Source: Chara braunii
Taxonomy: Eukaryota; Streptophyta; Charophyceae; Charales; Characeae
Assembly: GCA_003427395.1 (NCBI GenBank)
Contig: BFEA01000012.1
Location: 4,373,207-4,420,325, forward strand
DNA: 47,119 bases
Direction of reading: 5' to 3'
The notes beneath the pieces are model-generated. The model saw only the letters and a program-made list of their open reading frames with translations, searched no databases and was not told the DNA's origin. Positions within the stretch are counted from its first letter, which is position 1. The number at the start of each line of letters is the position of its first letter. This document shows positions 31,935 through 42,740 of the stretch, piece after piece. The translations under genes and the position numbers were made by a program.

Positions 31935-33850
31935 GACTGAGCTATATTTTTCGGCGAAAGCAAAAAAGGGTCTAGGGGTAAAGGTATAAGTGTTGTAAAA
32001 GGACTAAGTGCCAAAGAGAAAAGAGAAAAATCCGAACTTTATTCTTCGGTGGAAGCAAAGGAGGGTCTTGGGGTAATGGAAAGATCGGTATTAAAAACAA
32101 CTAAGTAAACGAAGAAAAAAAAGAAAACTCCGAGCTCTATTTTTCGGCGAAAGCAAAGAAGGGCTTAGGGGTAGAGAAGGGATAGGTAATGAAAAACGAC
32201 TAAGGGGGAAAAAAAAAACTCCGAGCTCTATTTTTCGGCGAAAGCAAAGAAGGGTCTAAGAGTAGAGGAGAGATAGGTACTAAAAACGACTAAGTATACG
32301 AAGAAAAAAAAAATAAACTCTGGGTTTTACTTTTCGGCGAAAGCAAAGAAGGGTTCATGGGTAGAGGAGGGATAGGTATTGAAAATGACTAAGTATACGA
32401 AGAAAAAAAAGAAAACTCTGGGCTCTATTTTTCGGCGAAAGCAAAGAAGGGCCTTGGGGTAGAGGAGGGCTAGATAACGAAAAACAACTATGCAAACGAA
32501 GAAAAACAAAAAAAAAACTTTGGGCCAGGGTTGCCGGCGTTCGGGACGAGCCAAACGCCCGAACGTATGGGACCCCTTCCGAAGGCGTTCGGCCGTTCGG
32601 GCCAAACGCGGACAAAAAAAAAAAACAAAAAAAAAAACAAGTTTTTTAAAAAATTCCCAAAAAAACATATGTCATGGAGAACAATAAACTAAACAACATT
32701 TGCCTGGGCACTACATCCAAATTCTTAACCAAATTTGAATTAAAAAACGAATACAGAAAATAAACACTATGATAAAAATAAAAAAAAATAAAAAGAGAAT
32801 TAAAATGAGTGAGTGTGCCAGCACCTTTTCGACACCGCCATCTTTGCGGATTTTTAATTATTTTTTGGCATTGACAAATGCCCTGAAAATTTACAGATAT
32901 GTAGTTTACATAATCAATAACTCATTAAAAAGTTAAAAAAAATAATACAAATTTTTATGCCCCGAAATAAAGTGAAAACAAAAAGTTAAAAGTGAAAAAA
33001 ACAAAATAGTGAGTGGGCGAGCACATTTTGACACCCCCATACTTGACGATTTTTAATGTTGTTTTGGCTTAGCAGAATGGCTTCAAAATTTATAGGCATG
33101 TAGGTTACATCATAGAGAACTCACAAAAAAACATTCAGAAAAAAAAATGTATTCTTAGGCCCCAAAACGTTTTTTGGTGGGGGCCGAACCTGGAGGTGTT
33201 CGGCCCTTGAACGGGACCCCGAACGCCCGAACGTTTGGGGGCCAGCCCGGGGGCCCCCGAACATTCGGTCAGGTAACCCTGCTTCGGACTGTATTTTTCA
33301 GCGGAAGCAAAGAAGGGCCTAGGGGTAAAGGAAGGATATGTAATGAAAAAAACTAAGTAAACGAATGGAAAAAAAAAAACTTCGAACTCTATTTTTCGGT
33401 GAAAGCAAAGAAAGGCCTAAGGGGAGAGTAGGGATAGGTAACGAAAAATGACAAAGTATACGAAGAAAAAAAAGAAAAATTCGGGCTCTATTTTTCGGCG
33501 AAAGCAAAAAAGAGCCTAGGGGTAGAATAGGAATAGGTACCAAAAACCACTAAGTATACAGAAAAAAAAACAAACTTCGAGCTTTATTTTTTGGTGAAAA
33601 CAAAGAAGAGCCTCGGGGGCTCTATTTTTTAGCGAAAGCAAAGAAGGGTCTCGGGGTAGAAGAGAGATAGGTAACGAAAAACAACTAAATAAACGAAGAA
33701 AAAAAAAAAACAACCGGGCTCTGTTTTTCGGCGAAAGCAAAAAAAAGTCTTAAGGTAGAGGAGGGATAGGTACAAAAAATGACTAAATTAATAAAGGGGA
33801 AAAAAAAAAAAACTCCGGATTCTATTTTTCGGCGAAAGCAAAAATATTTC
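31935..33850 (-). repeat. Satellite-like array, inverted arm (about 13 units)
   Basis: The same unit as in the direct arm, in reverse complement (TTTTTCGGCGAAAGCAAAGA, GGTAGAGGAGGGATAGGTA, GACTAAGTATACGAAG). About 13 units, one of them shortened (33,587/33,628). It is interrupted by a 756-bp hAT-like element. TTTCGGCGAAA is intact in 8 units, against 7 of 31 in the direct arm. Confidence 0.95.
32518..33289. mobile_element. 756-bp hAT-like non-autonomous element
   Basis: The element occupies 32,526-33,281. Its ends are CAGGGTTGCC and (inverted) CAGGGTTACC, a classic hAT terminus, followed by GC-rich subterminal DNA full of CCGAACG/CGTTCGG motifs. The flanking octamers are CTTTGGGC and CTTCGGAC, 6 of 8 identical, an aged 8-bp duplication; removing one restores the array unit. 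Inside are two diverged tandem copies (about 32,810-32,960 and 33,008-33,125) starting GTGAGTG-GC-AGCAC. No transposase. A block at about 32,665-32,745 resembles the core of the CTAGGCTACCA elements. Confidence 0.85.
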
Positions 33851-34270
33851 GTTTTTTTTTTTTTAAAATCTACGCGACTACCCACTGCGGATTCCCTAGT
33901 CGTTTGTCGTCTTGTTTGTGAGAGGTTGAGTCCATTGTGGATTCTCCAACCACCTGTATTGTGAATAAACAAGGGAAAGTTTGAAGCTATAATTTTGATT
34001 AATTCATATACGAGATCTTTATGTTAGGAAAAATGTTTGAAAATGTTAATGCAGACGATGAAACTTTGATTAATGAACTTTTGTTTGGCTTTGCTCAAAT
34101 GTATTGTGTCGTGATTATGCATCTTATTTATGCTCAACTGCTTTGCACTATGTTTTTATAGGCTTAGTCTGTTAGTGTGCGCTTTATACTTGAGTTATAT
34201 GCAGATAGTTGTTATTTTTTTGTTTTTGTTTTTTGTATTTTTATGGATGCTTGCTTTGGTCTGATATTTG

Positions 34271-34790
34271 CTTACTACTCAATTTAGTAGAAATTTTGGG
34301 GACTCCTTTCTTTCTGGAGGATGTTGTCGATATTTTTGTTAAATCTCTAAAAATAATCAAAACCATGAGGGTTTGTGGGGTAGAAATAGTCATGCTCCTT
34401 TTTTTTTGACTCAGTAGAAATTCGCGAAGCCTCCATCACTAAGGGAAGTGTTGCCAATTGTTTTGCTGAATTGAAGGCAACTTGACTACACTGCTTTTTT
34501 TTTGACTTAGTACAAATTCGTAAAGCCTCCGTCATTAATGAAAGTGCTGTCAATTTTTTTTTTGAATTAAAGGCAACCTAGGTTATTTTTAGCTTATCTC
34601 TCTTGAGATTTTTCTTCAAATCTGGGTTAGTAACAATTCTGAAAGCATGAAGATGCTGCCGAAATTTTTACTAAAACCCGGGAGTTATATAAATTTTAGT
34701 CTTAATCTTAGGTTATATTTTATTTTTTATTTTTCGTTCGATAGATATTTTGCAAGCACACTTCCATAGGGGAAGTAATGCCCTAATCTT
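34271..34790 (+). repeat. Diverged tandem repeat, cluster A
   Basis: About five copies of a motif TAGTA-AAATT...AAGC-TCC...AGGAAGTG-TGCC-AATTTTT, near 34,285, 34,421, 34,510, 34,630 and 34,735, spaced 90-130 bp. The same motif forms cluster B at 43.87-44.26 kb. Confidence 0.7.
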
Positions 34791-34799
34791 TATTAACTT

Positions 34800-36240
34800 A
34801 ATATTATTAGTGGACATTATCGTTAGATAATTGACAAGACGATACGGAGTTGATCTCCAATAACATGACAGGTGGCGCCCACTTTGGTTTTGTGGCACGA
34901 GTCGACGCTACCTGCGAGTACCTTTTGACGTTTTGGGCTTCATCAACTTCTGCTATCAGTTGATAGTAAATCGGTTTGCGACTCAACCTTCGCCCTCCAT
35001 GATACTTGCACCTAAATGTCTATGACTTTGTAGGCAAATGACATCCCTTCGAGAATATTTCTCTCCATTTTTTAACCTCTACTTGAATGGTCATGCAAAA
35101 GTCGTGTAAAAAAGAGTGAAAATAGAATGTCATTGTTGAGGAGGGGTCAGAAAGTAGCGTGTGGGACATGCTTAGGTGACGAAGGGGTTGACCACGTTAG
35201 TGGCGCTTGCATGTGGATTTTTGTTGGGCTTGTGTATGTGCAGGTATGTATTGCAGCAAGGAATTGCTCCTGGTTTGAGAGTGATATGAATGGGTGAATG
35301 CAGGATGTGGGTGACAAGATTCAACTCTCACAATGGTTGTGAGAATGATTGTCCTTGATTTTCTTTGAGACTGTCTCCTCCCTTTTCATTTTCACCTTCT
35401 CTTGCCGCTCACATGTTACGAAAAGGCAGGAGCAGTTGAGTGTGAGGCATAGCGCTCGACTCCTGACCGAAATAAGACTCGGTTCGGGTACGGAGCATTG
35501 CTCGCTAAACCGCGTCTACTTTTTTGTCTTCTTTCTACAAGACATAAACGAGCGGACCCTATCTTGAAGGGTTTGTTTTTAAGATTAATGGTTGAACGTT
35601 AGTCCTGAACTTGAAATTCGAGGTTATTGTCCAGGACATTCCAGGTTCTGATCCAGCACTGAAGGGTTTCCCTTATGTGTTGGACTCTCAATCCTTGCTC
35701 ACCGCCACCCACTGCCTAAAAGTCAGGGGTGCCGCAAGGGTTGAACGACTTATCCTTCAACCGTTCTGTAACGGGAGAGAGATCCGCTTCACAATAATTC
35801 ATTTTTGACACTTGAGTATCGAGCGCAACCCTTAAACCCATGAGAGGTTGCACGGTTGTGGGTAACACATGAAGTGTCGCTACGACAATCGATCAAGTGA
35901 GTGCACATGATTAAGTGTTGTGGCCTCCCTCGCACGTGCATTTCGTTTTATGCAGCTTTGCGAGGGCCTCACCAGACACTTTAGCGTCTCTTGGGTTATG
36001 GGTTGGAACGTTTGAAAAAGGGACTAGGTACATATGTGTATGTGAATTAGCAATATTATTTTATTGTTTAAGTTTGGATGTCCCAGTCAACCGATGTAAA
36101 ACCACTCATGGGAGATCAACATCCCACGAGACTGTTCGTGTATGGGTCCGACCTAGGCGTGGACTGCACGTACCCCCTATGTTACAGTGTATGAGAAACG
36201 CCTTCAACTAGGCCACCTCCGCAATTGCATGTAAAACTTT
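34800..36240. other. Stretch with no gene; weak tRNA-like relic
   Basis: At 35,438-35,491 a D-arm-like TGAGTGTGAGGCATAGCGC and a B-box-like GGTTCGGGTAC have near-tRNA spacing (about 43). The reverse strand at about 36,130-36,215 also looks tRNA-like. Both are weak. Confidence 0.4.
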
Positions 36241-36248
36241 CATGTGTG

Positions 36249-36380
36249 GTTCAGTAGCTCAGCGGGGATACGCCCACCCAAGGAATTGTGACAACTCCCG
36301 CGAGTGGAGGTAAGTTGTTATCTCCCGAAGCCCTATCCTGTCGTAGGGGCTCAATGGAGGTATAGCTGACCCACTCGGTC
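36249..36380 (+). mobile_element. Diverged copy of the 39-kb repeat, tRNA-like start
   Basis: TCAGTAGCTC-G-GGGATACGCC, then GTGACAAC, GGTAAGTTGT and CCTATCCTGTCGTAGGGG, in the same order as the reverse complement of 39,092-39,375. The start resembles a tRNA A box, but no B box is seen. Confidence 0.5.
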
Positions 36381-36502
36381 GGAGCGGCTCCGTTGTTTCC
36401 CCTTGCGTGATGCGACTCACGAATCGACCAATTCTGTGTGACGCGGCCGGTAAGGTCACCGTTGTGGGGACCGTGCGCTCAACAACACTATCCGCCAACC
36501 AC

Positions 36503-36712
36503 GATCTGTTGTGAGAGGGTTGAGCGTGAGCATGCCGTTGGGACCCGAAAGATGGTGAACTATGCTTAAGCAGAGGGAGACTAGAGGATACTCTGGTGGA
36601 GGCTCGCAACGACATTGGCGTGTAAATCACTCGTCGGACTTAGGTATAGCGGCGAAAGACTAATAGAACTGTCTAGTAGCAATTTCTCTCTGAAGTTTTC
36701 CTCCGATATAGA
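36503..36712 (+). pseudogene. 25S rRNA fragment (5' half of the large subunit RNA)
   Basis: The segment carries, in order, GAGCATGCCGTTGGGACCCG, AAAGATGGTGAACTATGC, TCTGGTGGAGGCTCGCAACG, GGCGAAAGACTAATAGAACT and GTCTAGTAGCAATTTC, which follow plant 25S rRNA closely across about 210 bases. Scattered substitutions and its isolation from other rDNA make it a relic. Confidence 0.88.
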
Positions 36713-36911
36713 AGTTTCATTCTTTCCTCGCGTCATCTCCGTCCTCATTGCGCGACCTTCTTCCAAGTGTCATGAAGCTCCTTCCCCTTTGGACCGTGGT
36801 CGTCATCGTCCTTATGCACGCCGAGACTTTCTTCTCCTAAGTTGTCTGGTGGCCAACATTTAAGTCTTCGCCTCCTTCGTGATTACTAAGATTTTGTGCA
36901 GACTATCCGAG

Positions 36912-36957
36912 TGCATCTTCCCATATTCTAGTGGAAGATTCATCTCGTTTCTGGGTG
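36912..36957 (+). repeat. Dispersed TCTTCC...GGAAGA module
   Basis: GCATCTTCCCATATTCTAGT followed by GGAAGATTCATCTCGTTT, a diverged copy of the core of the 112-bp array. It is repeated again at 41,815-41,866. Confidence 0.6.
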
Positions 36958-37161
36958 TTTCACAACGAGATTCATTTGTGTTTTCTTGTCGCTGCTTTCT
37001 TCACGAGGAGGAGTTTGCCAACAATCCAAGGGGCGAGGCCTTGCAACATTCAGTAGCTCAGCTCACACCCATCATCCTCTGATATTCCTTTGGGACGCTG
37101 GTCGGTGTGATGTGCCTATGTTCCCTCCCACCATCGCACCTCACGGCCGCTCGTTACACGT

Positions 37162-37187
37162 CTGGTTGATCCTGCCAATAGTCATGC
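37162..37187 (+). pseudogene. 18S rRNA 5'-end fragment
   Basis: CTGGTTGATCCTGCCAATAG then TCATGC matches the universally conserved 5' end of 18S rRNA with one substitution and a 2-base deletion. The match stops after about 26 bases. Confidence 0.7.
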
Positions 37188-38925
37188 AGCATATCCTAGT
37201 GAAAGGTAAGGTTTCATATTCGTATGCTTGGTGAAACAGTGGAGCAAGGTCCTTGGCAACAGTCGTATTCGCCCCTCACACCTTTGCGAGGCAATGCCAT
37301 CTCCTTCATAGTCGAGATCCTCGTCCATATGGGCCCATTCTTGCGTGAATCTAGCTGCATTTTCGATTAAGTGTGTCAGTTGAAGCTGTATCGATTCAAC
37401 TGCAGGAGGGTGGAACGAATGAAGAGCCTGGCGACAATGTTGGTGAGCGTTGTATAATCCAAACTTTGGAAAACACATAATATGATCAGTCATTGAGATC
37501 TCCTGAGCTGCATTAATCTAGTTCCTTCAATATTTTGTTGAGTAATGCTAGTCCGACCTTCTCATCTTTGGGTTTCGGTGTAAACCTTGTGTGAACTCTC
37601 TAAGTTCGACCTCGCTCAATGTTTGTGGTGACCCCGTTGCTCTTTGCTAATGAGTGAGTCGGCGCTGTTCGATTACCGATTGACGACACGTATCTGGTCA
37701 TGGTGGTTGTCTGCATGGTCAACATCTACATGTACTTTGATCATTGTTGCAGACAACGACATGTGCTTTGTCTGCGTTGTGATGGTGGCGAATAACATAT
37801 TTTTGTTGACACTTGAGTCCAGTGCTTCAACCTTCTATCAGTGTTATATGAATGTAATTCTAGGTTTTTGACAACTTCAACTATCTAGCTCTCATTATGA
37901 TATTGCAATTTGAAAATTCTGCATTCGACGGTGGACCAAAAACTTTGCAACATTTCGATGGTTCATCTCTTTCCACTTTCCAACGGTGTTGTGTTATTGC
38001 AATAACCTCGCTGGACATTGTTGGGTCTTGCTGCGCATACTAGCACTGTGCCTTGTCGGGGCATGCTGCGTTCGCCGTGCACGGACGTTGTGCATTGCTA
38101 TGCACACAGTGTTTTGTTGTGTTTTGACAGGGCACTTGTCGTGTTAACCGTTGTACATTCATTGCGCAGTTGTTGTGCATACATTGTATATTGAGATATT
38201 TCACGGCGCATCACCGTTGAGCCTTTTCTATTGCATGTTGTTGGGGATTTGATGCGTAAGCCTGTATTCGAATAGGGACAAGGGGGGGTGCTTTATTCGA
38301 ACGCTATTTCCAAGACATTGCCAATGCGAATACCCTTATAAGGGTATCCGCCCAATTTTTTTCAAGTGACAGAAAATAAGTTGTGATTCAAAAAATTGAG
38401 TACACCTCGCGAGTCGAGGCTGTATTTTCTTCTACGCTGACTAAATTGCTTGACTAAAAATAGAGAGTGTGTGGCCATGTAGATTTGAGGCACACATTAT
38501 TTTTTTTCTTTGTTAATAATTGTAAAGTCGGCACAGTTGCCAGCCAATTTGTTTATTTTTTTTATTACACTAGGATTAATGATGTTTCTCTTGGTTGGTG
38601 TGTTTAACCGTAGTGCGCGTGCGCTCGTGTGAAATGGCAGAAACAGACTCTTCGCTTGAATATGTATTTGACTATTGTCTAAATATAGCAGATCAAATTC
38701 TTTCTCAGCCAGAAGGAATAGTTCCAAATAGAAACTATCTTCCAATATATACGTATATATTGGCAAAAAAAAAAAAAAAAAGAAGTGATTTTTACTTTAA
38801 AAGTAGGTGATTCAATCTCATTTTCTCCTATAGTGTGTGGGGGAATAAAACGCGGGTCAGGCCTCTGTGTGGTAGGCACGGGAGCTTAGCAGCTATGGTT
38901 TCGATCGATAGGCGAAGAGGTAACC
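37188..38925. other. Stretch with no gene recognised
   Basis: Only short open frames. ACCCTTATAAGGGT (about 38,332) is a small palindrome, and a poly-A run lies at 38,765-38,780. Confidence 0.55.
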
Positions 38926-39091
38926 TTTGTGGGTTTCGGGAAACCACACGCCGAACGATATGTGTTTATATGGGTTTGCGCGACTGTTAATACCAGCCTT
39001 GGGCCTAGTACTATTGGTTACGGTGTCAGACTCTCATCCAGGAAACTGAAGGATCAAGGTCAGCAGGCAACGACGCAGAAGGACTGGATAT

Positions 39092-39375
39092 GTCAACATC
39101 GGCTCCCGCCTTTTTTGCAAAGGAGAGAGCCCTCCTGACCGTGTCACGCAAGAGTTAAATAAAACAAAATCGAGAGACAACTTAGGAACGGCGCATAATA
39201 ACCCCGCAAACCGTCGAGACGGGCGTGGTCACATTGTCCCTTTGGCGCTCTAGCCGGGTGCGCCAGCAGTACTTCCCGCGGTCCCCTACAATAGGATAGG
39301 TTCCCGCAGGGCACAACTTACCTTTCGTAAGGGGTTGTCACCACCCTTAGGGGCGTATCCCTACCGAGCTACTGA
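39092..39375 (-). mobile_element. SINE-like repeat, copy 1
   Basis: Read on the minus strand it starts CAGTAGCTCGGTAGGGATAC, tRNA-like, passes GGTGACAACCCCTTACG and CCTATCCTATTGTAGGGG, and ends near TCGATTTTGTTTTATTTAAC. Copy 2 (39,545-39,814) is in the same orientation and copy 3 is inverted. Confidence 0.75.
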
Positions 39376-39544
39376 CCCACGCGCGAAAGTTTTTGAATGC
39401 AATCGTAGAGGTAGGTCAGTCGAGGGCGTTTGCTCGTTTGGTATGATATAGATACGCTTGGTTAAGGCCAAGTGGACCCGAACGTCGTTCTTCTTTAAGG
39501 ACGCTGATCTCCCAAGTACGAAGTGAACGTCGGTCGACTAGGAA

Positions 39545-39814
39545 GCATCGACTCCTGCCTTTTTTGCAAAGGCGAGAGTCCTCTCGACCATGTCACTCAT
39601 AAAACAAAATCGAGAGACAACTTAGGAACCGCGCATAATAACCCTGCGAACTGCCGAGATGGGCGTGGTCGCATCGTCCCTTCGTTACTCTAACCGGGTG
39701 CACCAACTGTACTTCCCGTAGTCCCCTACGACAAGATAGGTTCCTGCGGGGCACAACTTACCTTCCCTAAAGGGTTGTCACCACCCTTAGGGGTGTATCC
39801 CTACCGAGCTACTG
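39545..39814 (-). mobile_element. SINE-like repeat, copy 2
   Basis: Nearly the same length as copy 1, with scattered transitions. Its first 140 bases (39,545-39,684) can pair with the adjacent inverted copy 3, leaving a loop of about 130 bases. Confidence 0.75.
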
Positions 39815-39966
39815 CATCGAAGGGACGATGAGACCTCGCCCATCTCGGCGGTTCGCAAGGTTATTATGCGTCGTTCCTAAGTTGTCTCTCGATTTTGTTT
39901 TATTTAACTCCTGCGTGACATGGTCGGGAGGGCTCTCGCCTTTGCGAAAAAGGCAGAAGTCGATGC
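39815..39966 (+). mobile_element. SINE-like repeat, copy 3 (inverted, partial)
   Basis: Contains the 3' half of the same unit in the opposite orientation, abutting copy 2 directly. It is followed by CGGACTTTCATCCGGGAGAC, whose counterpart lies before copy 1 at about 39,025, so the repeated unit also includes that segment. Confidence 0.75.
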
Positions 39967-40282
39967 GCTCGACAACGATGTCGGACTTTCATCCGGGAGA
40001 CTTAAAGATCAAGATCATCGGGCTACAACGCAGAAGGACATGAGTGGCTTGAAGGAATCGGGGGGTTGAGGGTCTGATAGGGCTATTCCCTTTAGTTTTG
40101 CTATCGGTCGCACCCACGGGTCCAAATAGTTAGGGTCGAGGGGGTGTTAGAGGTTTTTCGCCATCCTTCTTTTACTATTTTTATTTATGTATATTTTATT
40201 TTATTCTTGCCCCGTTTTTCTGTCGGGACAGGTACCATTTCTAATGTCGGGTCCAAGGTCGGAACTGATACTAAAAACTGAC

Positions 40283-40345
40283 AGGCCTAACTCAGTTGGT
40301 ACAACTATGAATTGTTAATTACAGATTTGAGCTCAAATTTCACTC
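40283..40345 (+). mobile_element. tRNA-derived SINE head (same family as 14.7 kb)
   Basis: A box TAACTCAGTTGG (40,288-40,299) and degenerate B box GCTCAAATT (from 40,331), 43 bases apart. The whole head aligns with the minus-strand head at 14,700-14,762. Confidence 0.65.
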
Positions 40346-40432
40346 AAACATAATGGTAAATTACCGCAGTTCGGGCTTGCCTACATTCGAGCAGCTCGAT
40401 GTTGATATCTCGAGGTCGTGGCCCAACATTTG

Positions 40433-40526
40433 GTCCTTCGGGACATCCATTGAAATTGGGATGCTGCAATTAAGATTAACATGGTCCCTGCACAAGGATA
40501 ACGCACATAAATCAAGCTTGGGACAG
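40433..40526 (+). pseudogene. U6 snRNA-like copy
   Basis: Starts GTCCTTCGGGACATCC, continues AAATTGGGATGCTGCAATTA, AGATTAACATGGTCCCTGCA, CAAGGATAACGCACATAAAT and CAAG, following U6 nearly end to end. The ACAGAGA box is lost, so it cannot work in splicing. Independent of the copy at 26.4 kb, since it keeps the 3' part that one lacks. Confidence 0.78.
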
Positions 40527-40560
40527 GGTGACCTGTGCCGAGACTAGGAGGGAACCGATG

Positions 40561-40622
40561 GACGTAGCTTAGCTGGAATATTTGTGAACTATCGAAGTAT
40601 AAGCTCAAGTTCAAACTCAAAT
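40561..40622 (+). mobile_element. tRNA-like SINE head after the U6 copy
   Basis: TAGCTTAGCTGG (40,565-40,576) and GTTCAAACTC (40,609-40,618), 44 bases apart, fit A and B boxes. It lies 35 bp after the U6-like copy, in the same orientation. Confidence 0.6.
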
Positions 40623-40956
40623 GCCTGCTCTAAATCATCAAGGGGAGGCCAATCCCGGGGTTAGGCAGCAGGGTTATTTGCCCGTCTCAAGTACTTCAGA
40701 GCGTCCGATGAGCCACACAGAGTAAGCCAAACAGGCTCGACATCCACCCGCCTATTGACATGAACATGTGCGCGAGGATTTTGGACAAGTGCATTATGGA
40801 TAGGGCAACTCGCGAGGTAGTGGTAACGGAGTTGGCAATAAAGTGGAGAGTTAAAAAAAACGATATGTCCAATGAACGAGGGTTTTTGGATTCTTACCTT
40901 TCGGATGGGAAAACGCTGTCAGACTGTGTGTTGATCGGCTTACGATAGGAGTAGAG

Positions 40957-41101
40957 TTAGCCAAAAGAAGAGGAAACTTTGGCAGAGGCTCACGACGATA
41001 CTGACATACAAATCGTTGGTCTGAGTTGCGTTTAGGGACGAAGGGTTATCGAACTGTCTAGTGGTCGGCTCCCTTTAAAATTTTCCTCAGGATAAATGGA
41101 G
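40957..41101 (+). pseudogene. 25S rRNA fragment, second copy
   Basis: AGAGGAAACTTTGGCAGAGG, CTCACGACGATACTGACATA, CAAATCGTTGGTCTGA, TATCGAACTGTCTAGTGGTC and TTTTCCTCAGGATAAATGGA follow the same part of 25S rRNA as 36,503-36,712. It is more diverged, with a different end point at CTCAGGAT, so it is probably a separate event or a very old duplicate. Confidence 0.8.
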
Positions 41102-42700
41102 TTGATGAACAGTTTCGATTACGCGCCTGTAGGATCTACTACTTGCGAGCGTGCGTTAGTACCGAAGAAAACAAGGGGGGCGACCACTCAGACATGGAAG
41201 AGGGAGGACAGAAACGGGAACGCGAGGATAGCAAGGGATGAACTGGAACGACGATAAGCAATAGGTACATTCATTGCGAGAAAGGAAGAATGATGGCGGA
41301 GACATCTTAGTAGAACGAGGTGAGGAAAGAATCATCCCTGGGGTTTCAGCCTTGGACGAAGTGCATGAAATGGTTAGTTTTTCATTCAGAAGCTACTGGG
41401 AGTTAGAGCAAAAAAAACAGTCGCGAAGAGATCAGAGATGGCGATGAGGAGTAAAAGCGTGAATGACTGTTTAGTTATTCGGTCATTTCTCGACCGATTT
41501 CAATGATTGAAAATGCGATTCTGGGGTTTCAGCAGAACGCGAGTTGAATGATCAACCCAAAATCGAGTCCAACGGGATGGTTTGGGTGGTGTGAGTATCA
41601 CAGGCTACGCGCATGTATGATAAAAATGAACTTGAGGGGGTGGAAAAAAACGTATTTCGATTGTTCCTTGACCAATTTGAACAAACAAAGTCGTTGGCGG
41701 GGGGTTTATAGCATGACAAGTGCGATAGTGGTGTTGAACTTAGAGGTTAGTAATTAATTTTTGTGCTATGTCGGTAAGAGACTGCGAGGAGGAGGAGAGG
41801 CTTTGAGATGAAATACATCTTTCCGTGTTCCAGTGGAAGATTGATTCTCATTTTACTCACCTAGTGAGTGTGTGAACGAAAGTCTTTCGTCATTATCAGG
41901 ATCGACTTTTTCAGGCTCTTCATAGTGGTCGTTGGCGAGGTCTTCACAATCATGCCGCTCGCCTTCAAAATCTTCATAACCGGGTGATTTGTCGTAGCCG
42001 TATTTCCCCCCTTGGTAATCTTGGTTGCGGCATCCTCTGGGTACTAATCATCATGCTAGCCATCATGCTTAACATTACTGCCGTGATCCTAATGCACGTC
42101 TCACTTGTTGTAACCACCCACCTAGCCGTTGTGTGAGCCTAGCCGGATTAACAGTCAGATACGACCATACTGCAACAAGTGGAGCATGACAGAACAAGGC
42201 ATGGGAGTCCGAGTGTGTGGGTGACATTGGTACGAAGAGAGAGAGAGAGGGAACTTACCACTAGAAGATTGACGATATTCCCGCCCACTTTCTAGCGAGA
42301 GATTCGTAATCGGATTACAAATGAAGATGAGGGCATTAGCGTGAGGAATTGCGGGATGTAACGTTCGGTAAGCTAGTGACAGGTTCATCCTGATCGTCTT
42401 TACCATGATGGATGATTAAGTTGTCTTCGCTGCGCGTGAAAGTTCGAATGAACTTGGTTTGAAGGTTATCCAAACGCACAGGGAACAATCACGTATACAA
42501 TTTTTATGCATTGTACGAACCCACTACACCCCTATTTTGTTGCATCTCTCTAGTCCGATTGAAGTGTATGCATGCAACCTTATGTTTTACTATTTTTTTA
42601 TGAAATTTAATTAAATAAGATAAAATAAAAGTTTGTGTAAATTTACCTTGTATTGTTGCTTGAAATTTAGACTAAATGGGATGAATTGGGGGAAGATGGG
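41102..42700. other. Stretch with no gene; one dispersed module
   Basis: The only feature is the TCTTTCC...GGAAGATTGATTCTCATTTT module at 41,815-41,866. No open frame shows a known motif. Confidence 0.55.
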
Positions 42701-42740
42701 AGGAAGGTAGTTTTGCTTGCGTTAATTGAGTCCTCAAAGG

